64,000 nucleotides of DNA, from contig OY720103.1 of assembly GCA_963082875.1 (NCBI GenBank), positions 434,001 through 498,000 of the forward strand, written 5' to 3'. Shown in pieces: positions 34,293-46,950 of the stretch. Origin of the DNA: Corella eumyota. Taxonomy: Eukaryota > Chordata > Ascidiacea > Phlebobranchia > Corellidae. The notes below the pieces were generated by a model, which saw only the letters and a program-made list of their open reading frames with translations, was not told the DNA's origin and made no database searches. Position 1 is the first letter of the stretch. Each line of letters opens with the position of its first letter. The position numbers were made by a program, and so were the translations under genes.

Positions 34293-37200
34293 ATGTCTTC
34301 CTTACTCTGGAATCGAACCGTGGAATGTAGTTCAGAAATTTCCACCAATTATGAAATTGGAGTTGCCGCCATTGCCGCTGTTTTGAGTCTATTTGGAATC
34401 GTTTACACATTTTTCGGTAAGTTTAAAATAAAATATTTTTATGTATTTAATGTATTTTATTAATTGTTATTTTTCAGGATATCGTTCGTTTAAAGCAGTT
34501 ATGTTTCTGAGTGGGTTAATTTTTGGTGGGACGACAGTTTTCCTGATGTGCCGAGAAGAACGAATATTTCAGCAAGAAATATCACTTGGAATGGCAGCTG
34601 GTAAATACTCTTTGTAAAAATTATAATTTAACTAAATATTTAAAATTTATACATTATGTTCAAATCTTTAAAAATATTTGTTTTTTGATTTTGTTTAATA
34701 TTTAATAATGTAAAAACAAAATATGAATTATTTATTTCAAAGTGTCATAAAAATTTTTTCGATTTTAATTTTGTAAACCTATTTTGTAAAACTATGTTAT
34801 AGAAAAAATATGAAGCAGTAATTAATTTCATTTAAGAAATTGTTCATTTTAAAAGTTTGGCATTTAATGAACCTGGTATAAGCTTACTAAACTGAACATG
34901 TCATAAAATAATTATAATTTAGAAGCCATCTAATATTACAATTAATTGGTTATAAAACAAAACTACTGATATAATAAAATTAATGGCTGTGTTGTTATCA
35001 AAATTGTAGAAGTTTAAAGCACATCTGATGTATTTACTATTTTTAAATTTCTTAAAATTGCTTGGCTAGACTAATTAGGTAAAATATCAATATTATTTAT
35101 ACATGTCTTGTTGTGCCATATGTGAAATAGTAATCAATATATTCATAAAAGGATTTTTACCAACCTACCTAATGTTTAAAATAAAACTTTAAAAAAAAAT
35201 TGATGATAAAAATTTAGTAAAAATTTAATCTTTACTAAAGCTTACCAACAATATAGTGATAAGATCTTATAGCATATGTTTGCAATTTTGAAATTAAATA
35301 TTTATATCTTATAAGCTCTGCATATGGTTTTAGATTTTCTGGTAAAGATAAAAAATACATTTTAATATCTCAAACAATATTAAATATCCTATTGTATATA
35401 TATTATATAAAACTTATGTTTTTGTATTGTTTTAGGAATAGCTGCTGGTATAGGAATATTATGTGGACTCATCACAATGTTAATTAAATACGTCGGCTTA
35501 TTTTTGCAAGGTTTTTTCCTGGGTCTCCTGGTTGCCATTGCAGGTAAATTGTTTTATTTAAAAAACTTATTTTTTTGGGAGTAAAAAAGTTCGACTTTTA
35601 AATTAAATTTACACTAATTCTTGGAAATCTGTTATCAAATAAACTTGTGTCACTGATAAGAAAAGATGTCAAACATATTAAGTTGGTTATAGTAAACAAG
35701 ATAGGTGGTTTTGTAAAAAACACACGAATACGTTCGAAAATTTCAAATTTTGACCTTTAAAAATGTAAAATCATAGTTGTCAAAAATTGTCAACGTTGAA
35801 CACGTTTTTTAATGTTTTGATGACAACAAAATGTGGCCCAACCTAGTAAAACTGGTTTAATCGCGCGATTATATTTCTATATATGGGTTAAGCTGCTAAC
35901 GTGGATATAAGTCATATTGACCGAGTTTTAAATAAATAAAATTTGAAATTTATATTTTTTTAGTTAAATTTCCTGATAAAATCTTTTGTGGTTTAAAAGT
36001 AATTTGTTACACCTTTTGACATTAAAAATGTAGAAATATCAAGTCAGCAATAATTTATAATGGTGTAATGGATAAGATGGTGAAATGGTTAGACCTATCA
36101 AATTCTAATGTTGCACCATCAAAACTTACATTTGTTTAATGTCAATTCAACTTTCTTCATTCTATTGTTAATCAAGTAACAAAAACCAATTAATTATTAA
36201 TTTAAGTTGATTTTAACTTTTAAAACCTAATTCTAAAAAAAATCAATTTTTAAATTTGTTTTTTTCTATTTTTAAATGAAGTTAAAACTGTTTTAATGAA
36301 CATTTTAAACACATTTTATTACCTTTTAATTACATATCATTCTAATTAAAGTGTTTTATTATTGTCATTAACATCTTATAATTTATAATGTTGTGTAAGA
36401 CTATCTTGGTTTAACAACCAATAAATTAAACAAAACAAAATAGTTGAACAATTCTATTTTGTTTAAATAAATGTTTTTTTAATTTTGATGTTTAAGGATC
36501 TTATTTAAAATAAGATTTTATGAAAATCATGTTTTAATTATTTTGTTTTTATACCATCAGGTCGATAATTACTAGGTTGTCTCAATTTAATTGCCAGTCT
36601 TTATTATTTCTCTTTAAATTCAACTTTTTTGGATTTAAATTTCTTGGTTTAACCTAATAGAAAAAATTTAAATTTTGAACAAAAAAATAAATTATCAACT
36701 AAAAAATAATTTTTGTAAAAGTTTTCATAATAAATTGATGGTTTAAGAATTAGTAATTATCCTAAAGTAAAATGGATTAAAGTCTAGACATAATTATATT
36801 TGTCTGTTTCATATCCACTCAAAATATTCTTAAAACAATTGGAGGGAAAATTAGGTAATGTTACTATTTAAAGATTTTATTTTAAAAATATTTGTTTTAT
36901 GTTCCAGGTATTTTAGCGATGCAGTCGGTTTATCATCCCACAACAGCCTGGATCCCAGGTGGAATTTTATTCGGGGTGGGGGTTATATTCGCAGTGCTTA
37001 CTCTAAAGTTTCAGAAAGGTAAACACTTTTTATCGAAACAAATTTAGCATTTATACTAAGGCAACTTTTAACGGTTGTTAATCTCTTACACATTTTTACT
37101 TTTCTATTATTAATACTAGCCCACCCTATAGTTGGGATTTAATTTTTGCAATATGTTTGCAACTCTCAACTAATATTTGTTCGCAATAATTCACCTGCAC

Positions 37201-39091
37201 ACCACAAATGAAAGTTTTATTTATTTTGTGGGCCCATAAATTTAACACATAAATATTTATCGTCTACTAAGCAACATTATTTATAGATGTTTTTAAGTTT
37301 AATATAATTAATTGTTTTACAGGTTGTATTATCTTGAGTACATCAGTGTTAGGAGGAGCACTTATTGTTGTGTGCATCGATTATTTCATCGAACAATTTC
37401 TTCTTTTACAGTAAGTTAAATGTTTTACAAAGTTGAAGTTTTATAGCAAGTTAAAAGAGTTGTTAAAGATTATTTTTGATATTTTGTAAAATATTTTGAC
37501 GACATGTCAGCGGGGGGAATTGAACCCAGGACTGCAGGTGTTAACTTAATGATACAAGATATTATTTTGAACTTTATGTTTTAGTTATATGTGGGAAGCT
37601 TTAATGGCAGCGGAAGAAGTTAAAATTTGTTGGTTCTCGTACATTGTCCTTTCAGTGTGGCCAGTTCTAGCATGTAAGTAAACAATACAATCACGATTGT
37701 TTGTAATTATGATGTCATTGGACAGAAACACGGATTTTTTGACACATTTCCTCTTTTCATCAATCATCATATTTTAACATTTGCAAATGTTGATTATAAC
37801 TTGTATTAGGTTAATAATTTTAATATTTTAAAAATGACGTCATTATTTTAATTTTTTTCCAGTGGGTGGAGCTATATTACAGTGGAAAGTAACGGGGAAG
37901 GGATATGACCACACCGACGGTAAAACTTTAATCAAATTTAAAACATTTTTGTTTTTATTAAAAATTTATAAAAATTATTTTTCTTTCAGTGATAATTGTT
38001 CGAGGGCGACGAAAACAAGTTCGCACACATTTGGTCCGACAACAACAACGTGCCACAAGAGGGGCTAGAGAGGCTGATAGACCGGTCAATCAGAGCTCAG
38101 GGGAACGAAGACAATCGAACAATCAAAGGTGGGTTCTCAAATCTCCAAAATTGTCACAAATTAAAAAAGTTAAATATTTAAAAAAAACTAAATTTATCGT
38201 CATAGACGAGTTTCCAACAATCAAAGAAGAACTGATAGAACAGAAGTTGTAGCAGAGTTGCCACAAGTGCCACAAGTCACAGAGGACGACTCATTGCCAC
38301 CGGTAATTTTTCAAGATCAATAATATCAAATTATTATAGAAAAATTTTATTTTTTAAAAATTATTTTTTTTTTCAAAAAATAAAATTGAAATAATTTTTT
38401 AGAGTTATTTTGAATGCGTTGAACTTGGAGTCGGAGATCCAGTTACAGAGCACCACCAAGTGGTAAGAACTGGATCTGGGGCATTTGTGCGGAACCACGA
38501 TGTTCGAGCAAGTGGGAGGTCACAAAATATTGAGAATCCCCCTCGAGGTCGTGACCTCCAACCTAATGGAGGTCAAGTTCAAGGTGACCTTGGAGTTCGA
38601 GTGAGAGAAAGTCAAAGAAGAAGGGAAAACAGAAATCATCAAAATTTGAACGATTTTAATCAAAGGTAATTTTTGTTTTGAGGGTTTAGGTTTAATTCCA
38701 GCCGACAACTTCTAAAATCTTTTTGCTTTTTAGATCTAATCCCCAACCCACTGATGCGCGACCAAGTCGCTCTAATTCCAATCCACAAAATAACCTTAGT
38801 GTGACCTCTAGTGACCCAAATCGACGAATGAGTTTAAACCCGAACCCATCCCGAAATTTAATTTCAAATAATCATCAACGTTCGAAAAGTTGTCGAAAAT
38901 TTAGAGTTTCTGGGAATAAAAACCTGCCACAAGGGGGCGACAGACAATCACTTTTAAAGGTTTCCCATGGGGATGCTGTGGCTGCTCATGCGCAACGTGT
39001 CATGGCTGTGCAAAATAAACGCTTGAACGCACAGAAAAACTCGTCGGCAGGTGAAACTTCCAACACAAGTGGGGTCAATCGTGATGTTTAA
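34293..39091 (+). CDS. TMEM198: Seven-transmembrane protein TMEM198 orthologue
   Basis: Eleven exons: 34293-34416, 34478-34600, 35436-35543, 36908-37018, 37323-37410, 37585-37673, 37863-37919, 37990-38128, 38206-38302, 38403-38665, 38734-39091 (518 aa). Residues 1-220 hold about seven hydrophobic segments. [54 protein letters not shown] and [17 protein letters not shown] match vertebrate TMEM198 closely. Vertebrate TMEM198 is a plasma-membrane protein reported to promote Wnt signalling through LRP6 phosphorylation; that role is by homology. The cytoplasmic tail, about 280 residues rich in Arg, Asn, Ser and Gln ([17 protein letters not shown]), is longer than in vertebrates. Intron 3 (35544-36907) holds nothing recognisable except AT-rich sequence. 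Confidence 0.88.
37490..37560. repeat. Degenerate SINE head in TMEM198 intron
   Basis: GTCAGCGGGGGGAATTGAAC then CCAGGACTGCAGG resembles the minus-strand SINE head. It is short and uncertain. Confidence 0.3.
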
Positions 39092-41088
39092 AATTTACCA
39101 AAAAGTGTTTTTAGCAAAATTTTATTTGATTAAATGTTGAAGCATGACAACATGTTGTTAGAAGATGGAGATTATTTGTGTTTTCGACAGAGAAGAAAAC
39201 TTTAATTTATTGGAAACGCTACAATTCCTGAATTGCACTTTTCATGTTTCCCACCAAGTTTTTGTAAGATTTTGTAAACCACCTCAACATAAAACAGCGA
39301 TCTATTTCTAACTTGTTTGTTTTTTGTACTTTCTGCCTTTTGTGCGCAATTTTATTTTCTGTGATCTGTGTCAAATATGTTTTTTATTTAACGGAATTTT
39401 GTGTAGAATTTTGGTGGCATGATCTATTAACTATTTGACTTAAACTATTTCAATTCTGTTTGAAAATTTGTTTTAACAACTACCTAACTTTTCAGTTATT
39501 GAGGTTTTTCTTTTTTATTGGTCAGTTAACAATCTATTGGGAAATCTTAAATCTTGTGCAATTTTGGAAAATGTTGCAAATATGAAGCTGCCATTTTAGT
39601 TACAACTGCAGTTCATCTTTTTATTGTTTTAAATATAATTTTTATTGCTCAATATTTTGAATATTTTTTTAAGTTTTATTTCCAAATCTAAGGTCGCAGG
39701 TTCAACTACTGAGGCTGGCAATTATTTGTTTAATTCTTGAAATTTTTTGGCTAAGATTTAATGATAAAAAAGGTAATTCTGGTTATAAACCCACTATACG
39801 CCCCACGTTCTAGAGCGACACAGCGCACAGGTTATTATGACGTCATAAACAATAGATTAAAGTTTCTGATAATGCTTGTTTTGTTACAAAGCGAAAAATA
39901 TCGATTTTTAAATCTGGATATTTAAGAATTATTTTTGGTGAATTTATGAAATCACAAGAGTGTGAAAATTGTTTTGTTCATGACATCACAAATGACCCAC
40001 TTATTACGGGTATAAACACACAATCACAAGTTGAATATACATCAAATTCGGCGACAAAAGATTTTTAAACAATCCTGAAATTCGATTTTATTTAAATCCA
40101 GTTGTATTAATTCTCAAAAAAGCGAAAAAAATAATTTTCAAGTTTTTCTTATTTGTTGAAGGTCATTTCAAATCTGACGCAATCGATTTCAACTCCCTAC
40201 GTCACTGGTGATGTCAGAGTGACTTCGCACAATTCTTATTGTTGCGTAATAAGAGGTGGTTGGTTACGTCATTTTAAGTAAAGATATATAAGCAGGTGTG
40301 GAAGAGGTCGCCACATAAAGATGTTCAAGCGGGTTGGGGTACTATGACGTCATAGTTAATGTTAAGTTATATTGTCTAGAAAGTTTTTTCTTAAAGATTT
40401 GCGAAATTTTGGGCAAAAAAATAAATCTTTAAGACAGAGTTAGGACCCCGAGTTATCCATGCGATTACACGCGAAAAATTTCAAGGATTTTAAAGAATTA
40501 TCCGTTACTAAAACAGTTTTAAATTCGATCCATCAACGATTTCAGTTGTTTGGGGAGAGATTGGGTTTATGCTTCGCCGCCAAATATCAGCAAGGGGCTT
40601 AGATTAGCATAAATGGAGTTGCTCAGTTAAAATTTAAATTTTTATTCGCTGCCGATTTGTCTCAATTAGCAAACCACAAATTGAAGTTCAATTTCCTGCC
40701 GGCTTTTGCAATGAATAATTTGTTAAAATAGTTGCAGAATAGAATTTAACTTTTAGTCCTGCTTTAACTAACAGTTTACGAAAGGCATAACCACGTAATA
40801 ATAAAATATTTGTGACGTCATATGTTTAAACAATAGATAAGTTTTGTTGTTTTAGTAACTTTAAACTGTCCATAGTAAAAGTTAGGTCAGACTTTGGTCT
40901 AGGGTTGTATCTAGGGATGTGCTTCAATATAGTGGACAGTTTAATAAAAAAGATTTAGTTTTAACATTTTTAAATGCAACAACACTTGATTAGAAATATA
41001 TAAATTAGTTAAAATAAACTTAATGTGTTTTTTATAAACGTAAATATTTTTTAAATTCGTTTTTTTTTTGGCGTCTGTAGAATTAAAA
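39092..41088. other. TMEM198 3' UTR and upstream region of the globin gene
   Basis: No coding feature was recognised. TGACGTCA palindromes lie at 39838, 40345 and 40813. A TCTAGAAAGTTTTTTC stretch near 40376 is heat-shock-element-like. A tract ending GTCTGTAG at 41080 gives a splice acceptor just before the globin start codon. Confidence 0.4.
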
Positions 41089-41858
41089 ATGGGTTTAACT
41101 GAAAATGAGATCGAACTTTTGCGCGAATCTTGGAGCAGTTTAAGAAAACTTGGATCCAAAAAGTTGGGACTTTTGATCTTTCAAAGGTAAACAATTACAA
41201 ACAATCACTCCATTGTTTACCAAACAACTAACCCACCTTCCACCCAGGTTGTTGAACGATGTACCCCGACTACGAAGTTTATTTTATGAGATGGACATCG
41301 ATGAAAACGAAAAGTTGACGATCGAAGATTTGGAAGAGAATAAAAAGCTTTGCTCACACGTCGTCAGGTAAGCATTGTTACGTCATAATCAACAAATGAA
41401 ACATTTTTTCAATTATGACAAGTAAAACAACTAATTAATTATGACGTCATAGAGTTGTGACGTCGATCAGCACGTTTGTTAACAATTGTGACGATCCAGA
41501 GAAGACAAAAGAGCTGATGGTAAAGTTGGGAGACATTCATCTTAAAGCGAGAGTCGATTCATCAAACTTCGAGGTACAGGGTTCGAATCTTCCTGTTGGC
41601 ATTTTTTATTTATTGATATTTTGGATAAGATTTATGCTTCCGGGTTTGATTCTTACTGCTGGCAAGCCATGCCATCATAAAACAAAGTTTGAAAGTGTCC
41701 TAACGGTTATTTTTGTCTTTGTTTAGTATTTGGCTCCAGTAATGTTGCACGTGATCAGTGAAAATCTTAATCTTGAATCTAACTCAAAAGTTCTGCAAGC
41801 CTGGGTCAAAGGTTATGGAATCTTGAGGAATGGGATGACAAGAGAGATGGAAGAGTAA
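41089..41858 (+). CDS. Globin (neuroglobin/cytoglobin-like)
   Basis: Four exons: 41089-41186, 41248-41367, 41453-41573, 41727-41858 (156 aa). LTENEIELLRESWSSLRK is a globin A helix. LCSHVVRVVTSISTFVNN carries the distal E7 His, and LGDIHLKARVDSSNF the proximal F8 His. WVKGYGILRNGM is the H helix. Spacing aligns well with vertebrate neuroglobin. Intron positions include one after an AG in the B helix region and one near the end of the F-G segment, as in many animal globins. It should bind haem and oxygen; Ciona is known to have a few globin genes. The last codons GAA GAG TAA overlap a good donor sequence (GA then GTAAGA), so an alternative longer C-terminus is conceivable. An acceptor at 41080 may be used for 5' UTR or leader splicing. 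Confidence 0.9.
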
Positions 41859-42380
41859 GAACATCAAAATATATTCTACTACCTACTGTTCTTTGATTTT
41901 ATTTCTTGTGTCAACTTAATAGTGGAAAAGTTTGATTCTGAATCATGTTATAAATTGTTTATTGCATACTTTTAACTAATATCACCAGATTATTGCCTTA
42001 ACTGAAATACAAATATTAATATAACTTGTTTGTTTTTAGTTAGGTAAGTTTAAAACAAATTGTAATACAAACATTTTTTTTTAATTTCGAAAAAATGGCC
42101 AAAAAACGCTAAAAATCGCTTTTTTTCGCACTTAAAACTTATACAAAATAAATTTATTTAACGTAAATATTACTTAATATTTTATACTTTTAAATATATT
42201 TTTAAATTATTTTCAAATTAAAATTTTACACTTGTTTAAAAGGTTGTATATTTTTGTTAACCCAAAAATGCGGGGATTTTATGTAAGCTTATTTACTATT
42301 AACACATAAAAAAGTGGGCTTTAAAAAGGCATTAGGTTTAAAGTAAAAAAGATTTCAAGTTGTGAATGCCTACAACAGAA
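41859..42380. other. Globin 3' region
   Basis: AT-rich, with a short phrase GGCCAAAAAACGCTAAAAAT near 42098 that has a relative near 51210. No other feature was recognised. Confidence 0.35.
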
Positions 42381-42694
42381 TTCGTAAATTCTCTTCTAGA
42401 GAAACACTCTAACCTAATCTAGAGAGGCGCGCGCGTTGATTAAATTCACGCCGAGATTTCAATATTCGGCCCCGGGTTCGAAAGAAGCGCGAGGAATTCT
42501 AGAAACTGAAACTCTGGCTTTTTTTGTATGAACTGCGTGGTAGAAGGTCGCTCAAATTTATACTCAGACTAAAAAGGAGTTAAATCTTCAATTTTCAATG
42601 TTTTTTGAAACAATTCTACAACAAAATCAAAAAAGTATAGTTATTATGACGTCATATTAAAGTACAAACCTTCTAGAAAGCAGAAGTTCAAGAA
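42381..42694. promoter_or_regulatory. Cluster of heat-shock-element-like sequences
   Basis: Three patches of alternating GAA/TTC occur: 42381-42403 (TTCTCTTCTAGAGAA), 42491-42510 (GAATTCTAGAAACTGAA) and 42671-42694 (TTCTAGAAAGCAGAAGTTC). The last is a near-perfect run of HSF-type pentamers. TGACGTCA at 42647 and 42718 flank it. Promoter function is inferred. Confidence 0.4.
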
Positions 42695-42733
42695 TTTAAA
42701 AGACAATTTATATTTTATGACGTCATACAACAG

Positions 42734-44732
42734 TCGAGAAAGTAAATCTAGAAGTGGATATTAAAATCAATTTGAACTTCAGAGGCCTTAAACGTCGATC
42801 TTCGTCTAATAAGGTAAAATTATTTTTATATTTTTTGGTAAAATTAATTTATTTTTTAAAACTTTAATATTTTTTTCACGCTATTAAATGCTAGAAAACT
42901 TTAGGAGCTTTCTTTTAAAAAATGTCAGAATTGTGTGGTGCTGTTTATTGCCTTAAAAAACTAATAACTTAACCACAAAACCATGACGTCATGATAATTT
43001 GTAAGATTAATTATTTGAAAACTTAAATTTGGTTTTACCAACAAACTAATGCGTTAAGAAGGAAACAAAATCAAATGGTTTATATATAAATATCTTGTCA
43101 AAATAAACTGAGAATTTAAGTTTTAACTTTGCATAAGATTAGTTTAAGCGATATATGCTGCATGTGCTGTTGCTTTATTGCCATAACATTTTATATTGCA
43201 TGCTGCACAATACATTTTATATAAATTGCAATAGTTTTTTTTTGGAAGATGTTGCTGCACGCTGCGGTATTGCTTGTTGAAATTAGTTACATTTGTGATA
43301 ATTTTTTATATTATAATTTTATGCTGCTGCGTTTGCTAATTAACTAAATTAAACTAATTTTAAACCCATTTCTTGCTATATTACTGCTACTGCGAAAACC
43401 AAACATATATTAAAGTAATAATTAAATAAAGATAACAGTATTATCGTCAGTTTATTTGACATAGTTTTTATGTTAACCAATTTATTTTGATTTCTTAATA
43501 TTTTAATTTCATAATAAAACCAAGTTTAGTTGAAAGCCAATAAGTTATTAAACACAAATCCGTCGCCTTTTAATTAACGAATCTTCATTTTTTTATGTAG
43601 CTGGATCTTCAGGACCCTGCGTCAAGTGACGTCACCAGTTTTCATGCAACGTCATCAACTTCACAATTATCAGTTTATGGTGACATCGATTCGACATCGT
43701 AAACGTTTTGTCGTCGGAAAAAATGTAGAAGTTTACCTTAATAAGTTTAAAGGTATTTAATTATTTTATTTAGAACTCCATTAGCGTCGTCCGCCAGTTT
43801 AAACGGGTGGTACCAAAATAATTCCGGAAAAGGGCGGAATTTAAACGGGTGGTACCAAAATAATTGCGGAAAAGGCGGAATTTAAACGGGTGGTACCAAA
43901 ATAATTGCGGAAAAGGGCGGAATTTAAACGGGTGGTTCTAAAATAATTGCGGAAAACGGCGGAATTTAAACGGGTGGTACCAAAATAATTGCGGAAAAAG
44001 GGCGGAATTCGTAAAGAAAAGATTAGGGTAAGGTATAAAAATTCCGTCTTCTTTCGCATTTTATAACTAGGCGGGCGAAGCTAATAGGGCTCCACTTTTT
44101 TTAGTTTTAACAATTTGTTTAACTATTAGTATAATTGCGAAAATATAAATAAAATATTCCATATTTTTTAGATCGACTTTAGCCAAACAATCTTGAAAAC
44201 TTAATGTGCTAAAGTGACGTCATTAGAGCCTAAATACCACCAGTTCCTACTCAATAAAAGGTAATTACAGTAATACTAAATATTTATAATTTAAAATTTG
44301 GTCTTAAAAATTGTGTTAATGTTTTTTTTGTGTTTTTTAATAATTTTCTATTTAAATAATTAGAAATAAATGACCTACTGTTGGTATACCATGCTGTAGT
44401 GCCCTTAAGTAAGGCGCATTTATGGTATCAACTTCTGCTAAGCCAATACTTAATCAGCAGTTTATTAACCAGGCAATTGTATTCAATAATATTCCAAACT
44501 ACTAAAGTCAACTCCAGACTGGGTTAGGGTAACTGTTGTTACTCCGTGTTTGGACCGTGCAATCGACCTTCCCACAACATTGTTTAATCAAATTTTATTT
44601 TGTTACAGTGATAAGTCAACGTCACTTTTATGTTCATCTTATTACCAGCAAGTGACGTCATCGCTAACTACGTCACAACTGATAAGATTAGAGCCGAAAT
44701 TGGAACTGAACGCTTGTGCACCTTATACCTAA
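42734..44732 (+). CDS. Candidate spliced gene with Ser/Thr-rich C-terminus (uncertain)
   Basis: Three segments are joined by good splice sites and matching phases: 42734-42813, 43601-43698, 44609-44732. The predicted end reads RGLKRRSSSNK, LDLQDPASSDVTSFHATSS, STSQLSVYGDIDSTS, then DKSTSLLCSSYYQQVTSSLT and ends LELNACAPYT before TAA. It is rich in Ser, Thr and Gln. The first segment has a stop upstream in frame and no ATG, so a further 5' exon with phase-1 end is required and was not found. The globin's possible last donor has the wrong phase. No family was recognised. It may be a chance assembly. Confidence 0.25.
43795..44010. repeat. 42-43-bp tandem repeat, 5 units
   Basis: The unit contains TTTAAACGGGTGGTACCAAA then ATAATTGCGGAAAAGGGCGG. 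Five copies differ at a few bases. It lies in an intron of the candidate gene. Confidence 0.85.
44390..44579 (+). mobile_element. 5'-truncated SINE copy
   Basis: The tRNA-like head is missing. The body shows CATGCTGTAGTGCCCTTAAG, CTTAATCAGCAGTTTATTAA and GGGTAACTGTTGTTAC, and the tail CTTCCCACAAC. Confidence 0.65.
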
Positions 44733-45150
44733 AGGTAAATTATTTAAAATATTTTTAAATAAAAAATTTGAGAACTGAATTTATTATGAAATTCTGACCA
44801 ACTGGCTTGAAATAATTTTACACTCATATATGTTTGTATTGTAGTTTTTAACTTGTGCTTGGTTTTAGCTATTTTTTAATAACTTATATTTATGTTTAGA
44901 ATTTCGAAAAGATGATTTGACTTCTCCCAATCTTAGCTCTTTTTATTAAAATTAAAGATTTTGGATTCAACAATTATGACGTCACAAATGGAGAATGTGA
45001 TGTATGATTTAATCATTATTAAATGATCTAAAATACAATGGACATTGAGATTAAGTTTAGATGTTGTGATTTAATCACTAATTTTGAGGTTTAAAAATAT
45101 TAGAATTGGACAGAATTGTTTGCAATATCTTTCTCTTCTCCCAGTGTATT
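44733..45150. other. Spacer
   Basis: AT-rich, with one TGACGTCA at 44977. Nothing else was recognised. Confidence 0.35.
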
Positions 45151-45960
45151 TATTTTTTGCGGACTGTCCCAAACCTAGATTTACCCATTTCGCTTCGTGG
45201 GTCGGTCGAAGTTTGGGATCAAACAGTCAATGAGCTGATGCGTTCCCGGCGGCCATTTTCCCAATACCATTGTTAGGTTCCCTTAGGTGCCACATATACC
45301 AGTACTAATCTGTATTTTGGCCCTTAAGGTCAGCAGAACCACGTATCGCCAAATGGTCGTCCGGGTTGCCCCATGTTGTATTTTTTTCACATTTATTTAT
45401 TATTGTTGTAGTTCGTGCCATATTCTTAATATTTTTTCTACGTAGACAACGCACAGCTCATGTTAGGGTATAAACGCTACCGAACAATTAAATGTGGGAG
45501 GCTTAACCTCAAAGCCAGGGACTAACCTTAACTAAAGAAGCAACACGCTTGGGGGTGCAGCAGAGTTAATTATAATTAAAGTTTCGCGCTAACTAAATAC
45601 CGGCATCTATAAACCCCGGTTTTCCACTTTCTATCAATTATTTTCTTCCTTAGTGAGCATGGTGCGTTTTACTCGTGGGTAGTATATAGCGCCATGCTTG
45701 GTCTGCAGAATTGTAAATTATTAGCTTGTGAAAATGGAAATTAACTTCGCAGGGTAGGAGGAACTTGGATGGAACATAATTGAGAGTTTAGTAAAATATA
45801 TAAATCCTAAAACTTGAACAAAATTCTGTCCCATTTCTGTCATGTTTATTATATCATTGGTGTAGCGTCATATCGTAATTATTAATTAAATGTCATATAT
45901 TAAGTACTAGTTTTAATTCAAAAAAATAAAAATTTTTAATATGAATTTAAATATTGTAAA
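45150..45960. other. Higher-GC non-coding block of unknown nature
   Basis: 45160-45380 and 45440-45700 are less AT-rich than their surroundings and contain short inverted pairs, for example AGCATGG at 45656 with CCATGCT at 45692. No ORF, known snRNA or SINE matched by eye. It may be a mobile-element remnant or a structured RNA. Confidence 0.25.
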
Positions 45961-46142
45961 AAAGCAAAAACTTGGGACCTTTGAAATAAGCAAAAACTCA
46001 GGACCTTTAAAATAAGCAAAAACTCAGGACTTTTGAAATAAGCAAAAACTCAGGAACTTTAAAATAAGCAAAAACTCAAGACCTTTAAAATAAGCAAAAA
46101 CTCAGGACCTTTAAAAAAAGCAAAAAACTCAAGACCTTTGAA
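45960..46142. repeat. ~26-bp tandem repeat, about 7 units
   Basis: The unit is AAGCAAAAACTCAGGACCTT followed by TAAAAT, with minor variants (TTGGGACC, CTCAAGACC). Confidence 0.85.
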
Positions 46143-46755
46143 AGTTGCGAGTATTTGGTTAATTTGTGATAATTTAGAATTTTGTAATTTATTTAAACTT
46201 AGAACCTAAAACCAAAATATTTTTCTCTTCTCTCAATTCTTTATTGTATTTGTATTAGGCCTAAACAAAAAAACTAAAATCGCGGCGTTAAAATTTTAAA
46301 TAGTTTAGTTTTAAAAAATGTTTTAACTTTGTTGTAGTTGGGTAAACCACAAAGTTATTAACATTGCCTAAAGTTAAACAGTAGGAAGGTTAATTAGTTG
46401 TTAGTTTGCTCGGTATAGTTTTCTTCTTTCGTTCTGGTGAAAGAAGAACTGGAATCATATTTTGACGGTAAGTAAAAACAACTAATATGGTCCGTTGCCA
46501 TCTCTCTTATAATTTTTCTTTAACCAATTTTATTTTTTACAGGCTCTTAAAAATTCTTATTATTTATATATATAGGCTATAAACTAACACCTAACTATAT
46601 TTTTACAGCTTCTCCCATGCTTTACTCTTGGACTCTATCTTTAAGCTTAGAATTAGCCTAATTAACTTAAACGGTTTAGTACCGTAAGAGCAAAACAGTT
46701 TACTACTATACCGAGTATTAGAAACTAGTCGCGCACCCTCGAACTTAGTTTAAAC
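46143..46755. other. Spacer with a 10-bp inverted pair
   Basis: CTCGGTATAG at about 46409 and CTATACCGAG at about 46707 are inverted. Several splice-like sites (GGTAAGT near 46468, TTTTTACAG near 46608) suggest unassigned exons, but no coherent frame was found. Confidence 0.25.
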
Positions 46756-46950
46756 TTATATATTTGAGGAAAATTGGCTGATTACTAAATTTAAGGCTTT
46801 TGGTTGGGATTTTTCAGGTGTCTTACTTTTCCAAGGTACCTTTAAAATCTCATCGTTTGCCTTCCTATTGGGTAAAATAACCTGTTGCTTTCTGGTTGAC
46901 CTTGACGTGGTGCAATGGCTTATTACCAACGAACCAGAACTAAAAGACAT
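46756..46950 (-). CDS. Small ORF, 64 codons, hypothetical
   Basis: From ATG 46950 the peptide begins MSFSSGSLVISHCTTSRSTR and ends LNLVISQFSSNI. Base composition is less AT-rich than the surrounding sequence. It is Ser/Lys-rich with no membrane segment or known motif. It may be one exon of a larger gene or chance. Confidence 0.2.
   Translation of the reverse strand: MSFSSGSLVISHCTTSRSTRKQQVILPNRKANDEILKVPWKSKTPEKSQPKALNLVISQFSSNI

Noticed and set aside
41089-44732. Joining the globin to the downstream Ser/Thr-rich exons as one gene
   Set aside because: The globin donor has phase 2, while the candidate exons need phase 1 or 0, and the globin fold is complete at 41858.
45435-45700. U1/U2/U4/U5 snRNA
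   Set aside because: Comparison from memory with the conserved snRNA segments gave no match on either strand.
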